From UBA668 sp041178405 (GTDB lineage Bacteria; Actinomycetota; Acidimicrobiia; Acidimicrobiales; Ilumatobacteraceae): a stretch of 64,000 bases of DNA. The stretch covers positions 6,376 through 70,375 of the forward strand of contig JBEGVK010000055.1 of the NCBI GenBank assembly GCA_041178405.1. The letters are read 5' to 3'. Made by a program: the position numbers and the translations under genes. A model generated the notes under the pieces. That model was not told the DNA's origin. It searched no databases and saw only the letters and a list, made by a program, of their open reading frames with translations. Positions 52,020 to 61,063 of the stretch are shown here, piece after piece. Each line of letters opens with the position of its first letter. Positions within the stretch are counted from its first letter, which is position 1.

Positions 52020-54329
52020 TCAGGCAGGGGCAGCGGCACCGAGCGCGATGTCCGACGGCCGCACCGGCACGCGGTTGATCTGCTCGCCCCCGAGGCCGCG
52101 GAGCGCATCGCGGATGGCGGCGACCACTGCCGGCGTGCTCGACACCGTCGGCGGCTCGCCGACACCCTTGGCACCGAGCGGCGACTGGGGCTCGGGCTCC
52201 TCGACGAACGACACCACGACGTCGGGCATGTCGAGGAAGGTCGGCAGCAGATAGTCGGTGAAGGTCGGATTGCGCACGACGCCATCGACCTGCAGGAGTT
52301 CTTCCATCACTGCCAGTCCGATGCCCTGCGCGATGCCGCCCTCGACCTGGCCGACCGCGGCAACAGGGTTCAGAAGCCGGCCCACATCTTGCGTGGTGGC
52401 CACCTGCACCACTCGCAGCAGGCCGAGGTCGGGATCGACGTCGACGACGGCCCGGTGTGCGGCGAAGGCGAAGGCGGTGTGGCAGTCGCCCTGGCCGAGT
52501 TCGTCGAGGTCGGCGGTCGGCGGGTGGTGGTACTCGAACGTCTCGTCGAACTCGACGCCCTTCGTGGCCTCAGCCACGGCGACACGCAGCGTGCCCTCGG
52601 TATCGACGATGTCGCGACCATCGACTTCGAGCCGGTGCACGGGTACGCCGTGCATCTCGGCGACGTGATGCAGGACGCGTCCGAGCACCAGGCGGCATGC
52701 GCCGTCGACGGCACCGCCGCTCATCCAGGTCTGGCGGGATGCCGAGGTGGAACCTGCCGAGCCGACGAGCGTGTCGATGCGGTCGAGGACGACGTCGTCG
52801 ACACCAAGGACGGTGCGCGCAATCTGCTGGGCGAGCGTGACGAAACCCTGCCCCACCTCGACGGTGGCGAACTTCACCGTCGCCACGCCATCGCGCAGGC
52901 GCACACGCGCAGTGCTGTAGTCGTCGAAGCCCTCGCTGTACATGAGGTTCTTGATGCTGACGCCGTAGCCGATTCCCCTGCGTACGTGCTGGGATCCGGT
53001 GGTGAGTCCTGTGCCGCCTGGCAGTCGCAGCGGATCACCATCGTGACCGCCGACCGGCTGGTCGGGAAGCGGCAGCGCCACGAGTTCGCGGATCAGCCGT
53101 TCGACCGGCGCCACGCTGCGCACCTCCTGCCCGGTGATGAGACGGTCGCCCGTCCTCATCGCGTTGCGGAGCCGGATCTCGACAGGGTCGAGCCCGCATG
53201 CTGCAGCGAGGCGGTCCATCTGGCTCTCGTGGGCGAAGCAGGCCTGCACGACCCCGAAGCCGCGCATCGCACCGGACGGCAGGTTGTTCGTTCGCACTGC
53301 CCAGCCATCGACAGTTGCGTTCTCGCAGCGGTACGGGCCCTGGGCGTGTGTGATGCCGTTGACCAGCACGGCAGACGACGTGCTGGCGTAGGCGCCGCCG
53401 TCGAAGACGAACCGGGCCTCGATGCGGCGGATGGTGCCATCGTGGTCGGCGTGGTGGCGCATCCAGATCGTGCACGGGTGCCGGTGTACATGGCCGAGGA
53501 AGCTCTCTCGGCGGTCGTAGGCCATTCGCACAGGCCGGCCAGTGCGCAGCGCCAGCAGGCAGGTGTGCACCTGCAGGCTGATGTCCTCGCGGGCGCCGAA
53601 GGCACCGCCCACCCCGCCGAGGATGAGCCGCACTCGCTCCGGCGGCATCCCGAGGCAGGCTGCGATCTGCGCCCGGTCCTCGTGCAGCCACTGGGTGGCG
53701 ACGATCAGCTCGACTCCCCCGCCGTCGTGGTCGGGCACCGCCATTGCCGCCTCGAGGCCGAGGAAGGCCTGATCCTGCCGTCCGATCTCGTAGGTGCCCT
53801 CGACCGTGACGGGCCCGACGATCGACTGGTCGCCGCGCACGATGCGCTGACGTCGGATCACGTTGCCATCCGGATGGATCGGCGGCACCGAGCCGTCGAT
53901 TGCACGCTCGGGATCGGTGAGCGGTGCCAGCACCTCGTACTCGACGACGATCGCCTCGAGTGCCCGCCGGCACGTGGCCGGGTGATCGGCGGCGACGGCG
54001 GCGACCGGCTCGCCCATGAAGCGAACGTGCGTGCTGGCGAAGACGGGCTGGTCGTGGGCGATGAGCCCGTACGTCGCAGCCCCTGGCACGTCGGCTGCCG
54101 TGATGACGGCCTCGACACCGGGAATCGACCATGCGGGCGTGACATCGAGGCGCACGATTCGGGCATGAGGATGCGGTGACCGGAGCGTGGCGCCCCACAG
54201 TCCGCCTTCAAGCCGGAAGTCGCCCGAGAACTCGAAACTTCCCTGCACCTTGGCAATGCCATCCGGACGCTCGGTCGACTGGCCAAGGCGGCCGGCGAGC
54301 GGCGTGGCGGTGCTCACTCCGGCGGCCAT
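52020..54329 (-). CDS. xanthine dehydrogenase family molybdopterin-binding subunit
   Basis: A 769-residue large subunit. Molybdenum-cofactor motifs are GGVGGAFGAREDISLQVHTC and SAGSTSASRQTWMSGGAV, with the catalytic Glu in LGAKGVGEPPTVSSTPAV. The N-terminal DGIAKVQGSFEFSGDF is typical of the family. It hydroxylates a heterocycle or aldehyde using water as oxygen source; the substrate is unknown, with purines or related rings likely. The start overlaps the [2Fe-2S] gene stop (CATCA). It is the last gene of a FAD, FeS, Mo operon. Confidence 0.88.
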   Translation of the reverse strand: MAAGVSTATPLAGRLGQSTERPDGIAKVQGSFEFSGDFRLEGGLWGATLRSPHPHARIVRLDVTPAWSIPGVEAVITAADVPGAATYGLIAHDQPVFASTHVRFMGEPVAAVAADHPATCRRALEAIVVEYEVLAPLTDPERAIDGSVPPIHPDGNVIRRQRIVRGDQSIVGPVTVEGTYEIGRQDQAFLGLEAAMAVPDHDGGGVELIVATQWLHEDRAQIAACLGMPPERVRLILGGVGGAFGAREDISLQVHTCLLALRTGRPVRMAYDRRESFLGHVHRHPCTIWMRHHADHDGTIRRIEARFVFDGGAYASTSSAVLVNGITHAQGPYRCENATVDGWAVRTNNLPSGAMRGFGVVQACFAHESQMDRLAAACGLDPVEIRLRNAMRTGDRLITGQEVRSVAPVERLIRELVALPLPDQPVGGHDGDPLRLPGGTGLTTGSQHVRRGIGYGVSIKNLMYSEGFDDYSTARVRLRDGVATVKFATVEVGQGFVTLAQQIARTVLGVDDVVLDRIDTLVGSAGSTSASRQTWMSGGAVDGACRLVLGRVLHHVAEMHGVPVHRLEVDGRDIVDTEGTLRVAVAEATKGVEFDETFEYHHPPTADLDELGQGDCHTAFAFAAHRAVVDVDPDLGLLRVVQVATTQDVGRLLNPVAAVGQVEGGIAQGIGLAVMEELLQVDGVVRNPTFTDYLLPTFLDMPDVVVSFVEEPEPQSPLGAKGVGEPPTVSSTPAVVAAIRDALRGLGGEQINRVPVRPSDIALGAAAPA

Positions 54330-54817
54330 CAGCGCTCCTCATGGGGCGACTCGGCGATGACCCGTGCCACGGCATCGAGGATGCGGCCATAGCCGGTGCA
54401 GCGGCAGATGTTGCCCGACAGCGCCTCGCGGACCTCGAATTCCGACGGCGATGGTGACCGCTCGAGGAGCGCCTCTGTCGCCATGATCAGTCCCGGCGTG
54501 CAGAATCCGCACTGCACTGCCCCAGCGTCGACGAACGCCCGCTGCACGCGGCTCGGGGATCCGGCAGCAGCGACACCCTCGATGGTGACAATCCGCCGGC
54601 CGACCGCCGACGCCGCCAGGACGAGGCAGCTGCAGACCAACTCGCTGTCGACGAGCACGCTGCAGGATCCGCACTCGCCCTGCTCGCATGCGCCCTTCGT
54701 GCCGATCAGGCCGAGCCGCTCGCGGAGGACGAAGAGGAGATTCTCGTCGAGGTGCGCGTCGGCGACGTCGCGTGCCTCGCCGTTCACGTGGAGGCGATAG
54801 TCGATCGTGTCAGCCAT
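54329..54817 (-). CDS. xanthine dehydrogenase family [2Fe-2S] subunit
   Basis: A 162-residue protein with two [2Fe-2S] clusters. The first is plant-type, CEQGECGSCSVLV and Cys in LVCSCLV; the second is CGFCTPGLIM with CRCTGY. It carries electrons from the molybdenum centre to FAD. The start at 54817 (MADTIDYRLHVNG) overlaps the end of the FAD subunit gene by 8 bp, and its stop overlaps the large-subunit start. Confidence 0.92.
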   Translation of the reverse strand: MADTIDYRLHVNGEARDVADAHLDENLLFVLRERLGLIGTKGACEQGECGSCSVLVDSELVCSCLVLAASAVGRRIVTIEGVAAAGSPSRVQRAFVDAGAVQCGFCTPGLIMATEALLERSPSPSEFEVREALSGNICRCTGYGRILDAVARVIAESPHEER

Positions 54818-55679
54818 TGGGAAAGGCGCTCCTCAGGAGTCGGGCGGCGAGCACGCCCACGGCGTGCGACCTGTAGGCAGCGGACGACCGGTGGTCGTCG
54901 ATCGGCCGCGCTGCGGCACGCACGAGTGCGGAGAACTCGCCCACCGTGTCGTCGCCCACCTGCGGCTGCGTCGCGCCGAGGTCGACCCTCGTGCGGATCA
55001 TCTCCTCGGCAGCAGGACAGCGCAGCACCGTCGGCCCGACGGAGCCGAGCGCGATGCGCACCGCAGACGCCAGGCGGTCGTGCACGAGGCAGGCACTCGC
55101 GATCGAGATGACCATGGCATTGCGGACGCCGACCTTCGAATAGCCCTGCCAGCCATCGACCACGGGCACGGTGACGGCGGTGATCAGCTCGTCGCGAGCG
55201 GCAGCAGTGCGCTTCGGACCGACCATGAAGTCGGCGACGGGCAGGCGCCTCTCCTGTGATGCCGAGCGAAGGTGCACGACTGCATCGAGGGCAGCTAGCG
55301 GCGGCAGTCCATCGCCCGCCGGCGAGCAGGTGGCGAGATTCCCGCCGATGGTGCCGGCGTGGCGGATCTGCGGTGAGCCGACCGTACGCGCCGCCTGTGC
55401 CAGGGATGGGACCAGCGTGGCCAGCGGACCGCGCTCGATCTCGGACCAGCGGACCGCAGAGCCGATCGTCACCGTGCCAGCGGCGGGATCGTGGGCCCAC
55501 GACCGCAACTCGGCCACGCGGTCGACGGCGATCACGCCCGTAGGAGTCCGGCGCCGGTGCTCGTTCAGCTCGACGAGCATGTCGGTGCCACCCGCCAGGA
55601 TCACCCGATCTGGCTCGGCGGCGAGCAGGCCGACGACCTCGTCGACGGTGCTGGCAACGGAGACGACGGACGCAGCCAT
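54810..55679 (-). CDS. xanthine dehydrogenase family FAD-binding subunit
   Basis: A 289-residue protein with the FAD motifs ILAGGTDMLVELN and TIGGNLATCSPAGDGLPPLAALDA. It accepts electrons from the iron-sulfur subunit. ATG 55679 is 7 nt after TAAAGT and lacks a ribosome site; an in-frame codon eight residues earlier is possible. It is the first gene of the three-subunit operon. Confidence 0.9.
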   Translation of the reverse strand: MAASVVSVASTVDEVVGLLAAEPDRVILAGGTDMLVELNEHRRRTPTGVIAVDRVAELRSWAHDPAAGTVTIGSAVRWSEIERGPLATLVPSLAQAARTVGSPQIRHAGTIGGNLATCSPAGDGLPPLAALDAVVHLRSASQERRLPVADFMVGPKRTAAARDELITAVTVPVVDGWQGYSKVGVRNAMVISIASACLVHDRLASAVRIALGSVGPTVLRCPAAEEMIRTRVDLGATQPQVGDDTVGEFSALVRAAARPIDDHRSSAAYRSHAVGVLAARLLRSAFPNG

Positions 55680-55686
55680 TGGCCGC

Positions 55687-55692
55687 ACTTTA
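55687..55692 (-). promoter_or_regulatory. -10 box of leaderless promoter, FAD-subunit gene
   Basis: TAAAGT on the minus strand, 7 nt before ATG 55679. A TTGACG sequence lies about 10 bp upstream but is too close to be a -35. Confidence 0.45.
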
Positions 55693-55733
55693 CATTTCGT
55701 CAACCGATGCGCACGGGAGTGCCCGCCGGGCGC

Positions 55734-55997
55734 TCAGGACGGTGGTTGCCTGGCAGCTGGCTCGAAGGGGCAGTGACGGCAGCCGCTCGAACAGCACCAG
55801 CCCCGCTCAGCGAGGAACGCTGCCGTGAAGACCATCAGTCCCGTCACGGGGTCCTGATAGGCGGGGCTGCCCCGGCGGATCGCCGACGAGTGCCGCTCCA
55901 TCGCAACGGCGAACCCGCGATGTCGCTCCGAGAACCGAGTTGGGAGCGGCCGGTCGACATAGTCGACCCGAAGGGGCAACGACGTGCCATCCGCCAT
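55734..55997 (-). CDS. DUF5522-like protein
   Basis: An 87-residue protein with the C-terminal motif GWCCSSGCRHCPF, a Cys-rich site seen in the DUF5522 family (usually CCGSGCRHCPY). HRG and H in the middle may add ligands. No function is known. ATG 55997 is 6 nt after TACCGT. It lies on the same strand upstream of the xanthine dehydrogenase operon. Confidence 0.75.
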   Translation of the reverse strand: MADGTSLPLRVDYVDRPLPTRFSERHRGFAVAMERHSSAIRRGSPAYQDPVTGLMVFTAAFLAERGWCCSSGCRHCPFEPAARQPPS

Positions 55998-56003
55998 GGG
56001 GCG

Positions 56004-56009
56004 ACGGTA
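56004..56009 (-). promoter_or_regulatory. -10 box of leaderless promoter, DUF5522-like gene
   Basis: TACCGT on the minus strand, 6 nt before ATG 55997. Confidence 0.5.
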
Positions 56010-56093
56010 TCGCAGCACGGCGCTGAGGCCGCCGTCGTGCTGCGCAGCAGCGAGGGACGAGGGCGCTGTGCTCCACCCTCTTCGCACAAGGGC

Positions 56094-56099
56094 TATGGT
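56094..56099 (+). promoter_or_regulatory. putative -10 box of the oligopeptide ABC operon
   Basis: TATGGT lies about 80 bp before GTG 56178, giving a leader of 70 nt or so. Confidence 0.4.
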
Positions 56100-56177
56100 T
56101 CGCCCATCCGGGGCGTGATGGGGGTCCGTCTCGTTGCGATCCGGGGCATGAACGTCTACGAGCGAAGGGGGAAGCAC

Positions 56178-58010
56178 GTGCGCAACAGTCGTCGTGGCCG
56201 GGGAGCCGGCCGCATCGTCGCCGCTGTGGTGATCAGTCTCGGGCTGGTCGCTGCCGCGTGCAGCAAGAAAGAAGAGATCGCCGAGGACACGTCGCCCGCC
56301 ACGAGCGGCGACCCGAATGCGACACAGCCCACCGTCACCAACGCCCCGGTGACCATGCCCGAGGTCGAGCCCGTCATGGGCGGCCGGCTCGTCATCGGCG
56401 GCGAGGCCGAGGTGTCGAACCCGTGGACGCCTGCCGCCATGCAGTGCGACTCCTTCTGCCACATGCGTGCCCGCAGCTTCTACGACCCGCTGGTGTCGGT
56501 CGACGACGAGCTCAACTGGCGCCCCTTCCTCGCCGAGAGCATCACGCCGAACGCCGAGAGCACCGAGTTCACCATCAAGATCCGCGAGGGAATCTCGTTC
56601 CACGACGGCACGCCGCTCAATGCCGACGCCGTCATGTACAACCTCAATGCGACCGGCAGCGGACTGCTGGTGAGCGCCGGCGTGAAGGACCTCGCCCGCG
56701 ATCCAGCATGCTGGAAGGCCGACGGCGGCCTGGCCAACAATGCGTGCAAGCTGGTGATGGACAAGGTCGACGAGTTCACCTTCGTGATCAAGACCGGCAA
56801 GGACGGCAATGCAGGCGATCCTCTGCCGTGGCCGCTGTTCCCCTACTACCTCGGCGGCCAGTTCGGTCTCGTCGCCTCGCCGACGTGGCTCGACGCCGTC
56901 GCTGCCGGCACGGCGAACGCCACTGATGCGGTCGGAACCGGGCCCTTCATGTTCAAGGAGTACGCGCCCGGCGAGGGCGGCAAGCTCGTCGTGACCCGGA
57001 ACCCGAACTACTGGCAGACCGACTCAGCCGGCCGCCAGCTCCCGTACCTCGACGAGATCGAGTTCCGCGTCATCCCCGACTCTCAGGTCCGCGCTGCGGC
57101 ACTCGAGTCAGGCGACGTCGACCTCATCTCGACCTCTGATGCGGCGGTGGTCAGCGAGTACGACCCCGGATTCGGCGCTACCACCGACTTCAACTTCCTG
57201 CTCCAGGCTCAGTACAGCGAGACCAACTACATCCTGCTGCACCTCTCCAAGCCTGGCCCCCTGCAGTCCAAGGAGGTCCGCTGCGCGCTCCACCAGGCGC
57301 TCGACAAGGACGACCTGATCGCCACCGTGGCGAACGGCTACCCCGCGATCGCCAACGGCCCGTTCTCGCCAGGCCAGGAGGGCAACCTCGCCGACAACGG
57401 CGCGCCGACCTACGACCCCGACGCCGCCGCTGCGGCGATCGCGGCCTATGAGGCTGCCAATGGCGAGATCACGATCAACTACTCCACCACCACGTCGGCG
57501 AGCAGCCTCGCCACGGCCGAGTACCTGCAGGATGCGTGGGGTGCCGTAGGCGTCGACGTAACAATCACCCAGATCGAGCAGTCGAAGCTCATCAACAACG
57601 CGCTCTTCGGCGCTCCCGAGTTCGACGCGTTCGGATGGCGCAATCATGCAGGTCTCTTCGTCGACGGCCAGTACTACTGGTGGCACGGCTCAGCGGCGCT
57701 GCCTGACGGCAGCCTCGCCCTGAACTTCGGCCGTCTCAACGACCCCGAGATCAACCGTCTCCTCGACCTGAGCCGCAGCGAGGCGGATCCCGACGCCCGT
57801 CGTGGCTACGCCGAGGACATCAACCGGCGCTTCGCCAGCGAGTGCTTCATCATTCCGACCTCGTTCACCACATGGGCCATCATCAGTTCCCCGTCGGTGA
57901 TGGGCATCGGCACGATGATGCAGCCAGACGGCAGTGGGTCGTTCGTCCGCGATGGTGCCGGGTTCTCCGGGCAGATCTGGCTGACGTCCCTCTTCAAGGC
58001 AGAGGGCTGA
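56178..58010 (+). CDS. ABC transporter substrate-binding lipoprotein, family 5 (oligopeptide/dipeptide)
   Basis: A 610-residue lipoprotein. The lipobox VAAAC gives Cys28, followed by a Lys/Glu-rich spacer. Family 5 features are RSFYDPLVSVDDELNWRPFL, FTIKIREGISFHDGTPLNAD, GTGPFMFKEY and NYWQT. It captures peptides or related ligands outside the membrane. I chose GTG 56178 because AAGGGGG at 56166-56172 is about 5 nt upstream; the ATG 56148 is less well placed. A stable hairpin follows the stop. First of five genes. Confidence 0.88.
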   Translation: MRNSRRGRGAGRIVAAVVISLGLVAAACSKKEEIAEDTSPATSGDPNATQPTVTNAPVTMPEVEPVMGGRLVIGGEAEVSNPWTPAAMQCDSFCHMRARSFYDPLVSVDDELNWRPFLAESITPNAESTEFTIKIREGISFHDGTPLNADAVMYNLNATGSGLLVSAGVKDLARDPACWKADGGLANNACKLVMDKVDEFTFVIKTGKDGNAGDPLPWPLFPYYLGGQFGLVASPTWLDAVAAGTANATDAVGTGPFMFKEYAPGEGGKLVVTRNPNYWQTDSAGRQLPYLDEIEFRVIPDSQVRAAALESGDVDLISTSDAAVVSEYDPGFGATTDFNFLLQAQYSETNYILLHLSKPGPLQSKEVRCALHQALDKDDLIATVANGYPAIANGPFSPGQEGNLADNGAPTYDPDAAAAAIAAYEAANGEITINYSTTTSASSLATAEYLQDAWGAVGVDVTITQIEQSKLINNALFGAPEFDAFGWRNHAGLFVDGQYYWWHGSAALPDGSLALNFGRLNDPEINRLLDLSRSEADPDARRGYAEDINRRFASECFIIPTSFTTWAIISSPSVMGIGTMMQPDGSGSFVRDGAGFSGQIWLTSLFKAEG

Positions 58011-58023
58011 GCGGATTCGCAGC

Positions 58024-58051
58024 GGTGGCGCCGCCGCGAGGCGGCGCCACC
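58024..58051 (+). promoter_or_regulatory. intercistronic hairpin with GCGA tetraloop
   Basis: GGTGGCGCCGCC, GCGA (GNRA-type loop), GGCGGCGCCACC: a perfect 12-bp stem between the binding-protein stop (58010) and the permease start (58094). No T-tract. It may protect the binding-protein mRNA or partly end transcription, raising binding-protein over permease levels. Confidence 0.8.
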
Positions 58052-58093
58052 ATGCAGTCCTCTTTCGCTGCCCTCTGACGCCAAGGAACCACC

Positions 58094-59080
58094 GTGCGAT
58101 ACGCCCTCACCCGCATCGCCCGCTTCGTCTTCGTCTTCGTCATCGTCACGTTCCTCGTGATGCTGGCCACGCGCATCGGCAGCAAGGATCCTGTGCGCGA
58201 CCTGGCGGGTGGGCAGGTCGGGCCGGAGGTCATCGCCAAGGTCGAGGCCGACTTCCCGTACGTCCGGGCGTGCGAGGGCACGATCACGTACGCACCGTGC
58301 ATGGTGTCGCAGTACGCCCGGTGGGTCGGCGACGTGTTCACCGGCAACATGGGCTACTCGTACGCGCAGAACCAGTCCGTGGTCGACATGTTCAAGCAAC
58401 GGGGACCGAGCACGTTCTGGCTCGGAGTCTGGGCGATTGTCATCGGCCTCATCGGGGCCGTACCGATCGGCGTGTACTCGGCCTACAAGCGCGACAGCCC
58501 GCTCGACCGGGTGCTGAGCCTCGGGTCCTTCGCCGTGCTGTCGACGCCGCAGCTCGTGATCGCAGTGTTCCTGCTGTATGCCGTTGCGAACCGGGTGGCG
58601 TTCTTCCCGAACATCCCAGACTATGTGGCACCCTGGAGCAACCCTGTCGAGCACTTCCGCAACTTCTTCCTGCCTGCGCTCACACTCGGCATCGGACTCG
58701 GAGCCGTGTGGAGCCGGTTGCTTCGTGCCGACATGATCCTCACGCTGCAGAGCGACTTCATCAACCTTGCCCGGGCCAAGGGTGTCTCGCCGAATCGCGT
58801 GCTCTGGGTGCACGCCCTCCGCTCGTCGGTGCTGTCGCTGATCACGAGCGTTGCGCTGCAGTTGTCAGGCCTCATCAGCGGCGCCGTGGTCGCCGAGCAG
58901 TTCTTCCAGGTCGGCGGCATCGGCGGCCGGCTGGTGATCGCCGTACAGCAGAACGACATCCTCGTCATCCAGGCGATCACGGCAGCAGTCGTGGCCGCAG
59001 TGGTCGTGGTGAACGTGGGCGTCGACCTTCTGTACGCCGTTGTCGATCCGCGTATCCGTCAGGCGCGGGCGCTGGCATGA
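58094..59080 (+). CDS. ABC transporter permease, DppB/OppB type
   Basis: A 328-residue membrane protein with about six hydrophobic segments, the first ARFVFVFVIVTFLVMLATRI. The EAA loop ARAKGVSPNRVLWVHALRSS is typical of DppB-like permeases. The N-terminal loop contains two Cys, perhaps disulfide-linked outside. GTG 58094 has AAGGAA about 7 nt upstream. It forms the pore with the DppC-type protein. Confidence 0.9.
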   Translation: MRYALTRIARFVFVFVIVTFLVMLATRIGSKDPVRDLAGGQVGPEVIAKVEADFPYVRACEGTITYAPCMVSQYARWVGDVFTGNMGYSYAQNQSVVDMFKQRGPSTFWLGVWAIVIGLIGAVPIGVYSAYKRDSPLDRVLSLGSFAVLSTPQLVIAVFLLYAVANRVAFFPNIPDYVAPWSNPVEHFRNFFLPALTLGIGLGAVWSRLLRADMILTLQSDFINLARAKGVSPNRVLWVHALRSSVLSLITSVALQLSGLISGAVVAEQFFQVGGIGGRLVIAVQQNDILVIQAITAAVVAAVVVVNVGVDLLYAVVDPRIRQARALA

Positions 59081-59093
59081 GCGAGGTGCCGAC

Positions 59094-59999
59094 GTGACCG
59101 CAGCATCAGGCGCCGCCGGGCCGACTGTGCGCACGCCCAAGCGACCCAACCGATTCCTCACAGGTGGCAGCGTGCTCTCGCTCACCTGGCTGATCGGGCT
59201 CACGCTCCTGGCCTTCTTCGCCGACTACCTGCCCTTCATCAGGTACGCGACGGCGCGCACCAAGTCAGTCACGAACTACAAGGCCGGCCCGGGGCTCGAC
59301 TTCTGGTTCGGTAGTGACAGACTCGGCCGAGACGTGTTCGCTCGCTGCATCTACGGGGCGCAGATATCTCTTCGCGTGGCGGTGGCCAGCATCATTGTCG
59401 GCATCGTGGTGGGTGGAGCGCTCGGACTGATCGCCGGGTATGTGAAGGGGCGAACCGACGCCACCATCAATGTGCTGTTCGACGTTCTCCTGTCGTTCCC
59501 TGCCCTGATCCTGGCGGTGCTCGTCGTCGGGCGCCTCGACGTGCTCGCTGCCGATGTGCCGTGGCTCACCCGCACGTGGTCGGTCACGATCGTGCTGTCG
59601 CTGCTGTCGATCGCACCGATCGCCCGAATCGTCAGAGCGCAGACACTGAGCCTCAGCGAGCGCGAATTCGTCCTTGCTGCCCGCAGCCTCGGAGCCGGGC
59701 GGATGCGGATCCTGTTCAAGGAGATCCTCCCCAATCTCGTCCCCGCGATGGTGTCCGTCGCCTTCACGGGAGTCGCAGTGCTGATGGTCGCCGAGGGCGG
59801 CCTTGCCTTCCTCGGCTACTCCGTCGAGTCGCCGTCCTCGTCGTGGGGGAAGTTGATCGCTGAGAACCGCGAGAAGATCGACGTGGCCTGGTGGGCCACC
59901 ATCTTCCCGTCGCTCATGCTGTTCATCACCGTGCTTGCGTTCAACGTCGTCGGCGACCGATTCGCCCGGCGATTCGACATCCGGGAGGCTGCCCTGTGA
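59094..59999 (+). CDS. ABC transporter permease, DppC/OppC type
   Basis: A 301-residue membrane protein with the DppC segment FGSDRLGRDVFARCIYGAQI, the EAA loop ARSLGAGRMRILFKEILPNL and several hydrophobic helices. GTG 59094 has GCGAGG about 8 nt upstream. It is the second pore subunit. Its stop overlaps the start of the first ATPase gene (GTGA). Confidence 0.9.
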   Translation: MTAASGAAGPTVRTPKRPNRFLTGGSVLSLTWLIGLTLLAFFADYLPFIRYATARTKSVTNYKAGPGLDFWFGSDRLGRDVFARCIYGAQISLRVAVASIIVGIVVGGALGLIAGYVKGRTDATINVLFDVLLSFPALILAVLVVGRLDVLAADVPWLTRTWSVTIVLSLLSIAPIARIVRAQTLSLSEREFVLAARSLGAGRMRILFKEILPNLVPAMVSVAFTGVAVLMVAEGGLAFLGYSVESPSSSWGKLIAENREKIDVAWWATIFPSLMLFITVLAFNVVGDRFARRFDIREAAL

Positions 60000-61063
60000 C
60001 CGCCCATCTGCAGACCGAGGGCCGAGTCGCCGCCGGCACCCTGCTCGAAGTCAGCGACCTGCGCACCCACTTCAGCACGCCACGGGGTGTGGTGCGGGCC
60101 GTCGACGGGGTGTCGTTCACGCTCGAGCGGGGCAAGGCGCTCGGCATCGTCGGCGAGTCGGGTTGCGGAAAGACCGTGCTCTCGCGCACGATCATGGGAC
60201 TCCAGCCGCGGCGCGGCACACACCTCACCGGGTCCGTACGCTTCGAGGGCAAGGAGATTCTCGGCCTGCCGCCGCAGCAGATGCGCGGCGTGTGGGGTCG
60301 CGAGATGGCGATGATCTTCCAGGATCCGATGACCTCGCTGAATCCCCTCATGCGCATCGGCCGTCAGATCGAGGAGCCGCTTCGCAACCACCTCGATATG
60401 CCACGCGGCGAGGCCAGTGCGACGGCAGCCCGTCTGCTCCGCGACGTCAAGATCCCCGAAGCTGAGCGGCGGCTGCGCCAATACCCGCACGAGCTCTCCG
60501 GTGGCATGCGCCAGAGGGTCATGATCGCGATTGCCATGGCGTGCGGCCCGACATTGCTGTTCGCCGACGAGCCCACCACGGCGCTCGACGTCACTGTGCA
60601 GGCACAGATCCTCGAGCTCATCGGCGAGCAGCGCCGCGACCGCAACATGTCGCTCATCCTCGTCACGCACGATCTCGGCGTCGTCGCAGGCCACACCGAC
60701 GAGATCGCGGTCATGTACGGCGGCAAGCTCGTCGAGAAGGCGCCGACGCGGCGTCTGTTCGCCTCGATGCGGATGCCATACACCGAGGCGCTGCTGCGCA
60801 GCATTCCCAAGCTCGAGGATGCCAGCCACACCCGGCTGGCCATGATTCCCGGCAGGCCGCCCGATCTCGTCAACCCCCCGCAGGGCTGCCGATTCGCCCC
60901 CCGCTGTCCGTATGCGCAGGACCGCTGCCGCGAGGAGGAGCCGCCGCTGGTCGCCACGCCAGACGACCCGTCGCACAGTTACGCCTGCTGGTACCCGGTT
61001 GGCTCCCCCGAGTACCGGGCCGCACGTGAGCGCATCGACGCCGAGAAGGGACGGGCCGCCTGA
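59996..61063 (+). CDS. ABC transporter ATP-binding protein, DppD type
   Basis: A 355-residue ATPase with Walker A GIVGESGCGKTVLSR, signature LSGGMRQRVMIA, Walker B LLFADEPTTALDVTVQ, and the C-terminal oligopeptide-transporter Cys motif CRFAPRCPYAQDRC. It powers peptide import with its DppF partner. GTG 59996 overlaps the preceding stop and its own stop overlaps the next ATG (TGATG). Confidence 0.93.
   Translation: MTAHLQTEGRVAAGTLLEVSDLRTHFSTPRGVVRAVDGVSFTLERGKALGIVGESGCGKTVLSRTIMGLQPRRGTHLTGSVRFEGKEILGLPPQQMRGVWGREMAMIFQDPMTSLNPLMRIGRQIEEPLRNHLDMPRGEASATAARLLRDVKIPEAERRLRQYPHELSGGMRQRVMIAIAMACGPTLLFADEPTTALDVTVQAQILELIGEQRRDRNMSLILVTHDLGVVAGHTDEIAVMYGGKLVEKAPTRRLFASMRMPYTEALLRSIPKLEDASHTRLAMIPGRPPDLVNPPQGCRFAPRCPYAQDRCREEEPPLVATPDDPSHSYACWYPVGSPEYRAARERIDAEKGRAA

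Noticed and set aside
52002..54179. Long open frame on the + strand opposite the xanthine dehydrogenase large subunit
   Set aside because: High-GC codon bias leaves the opposite strand open; the product is low complexity and the minus-strand gene has clear catalytic motifs.
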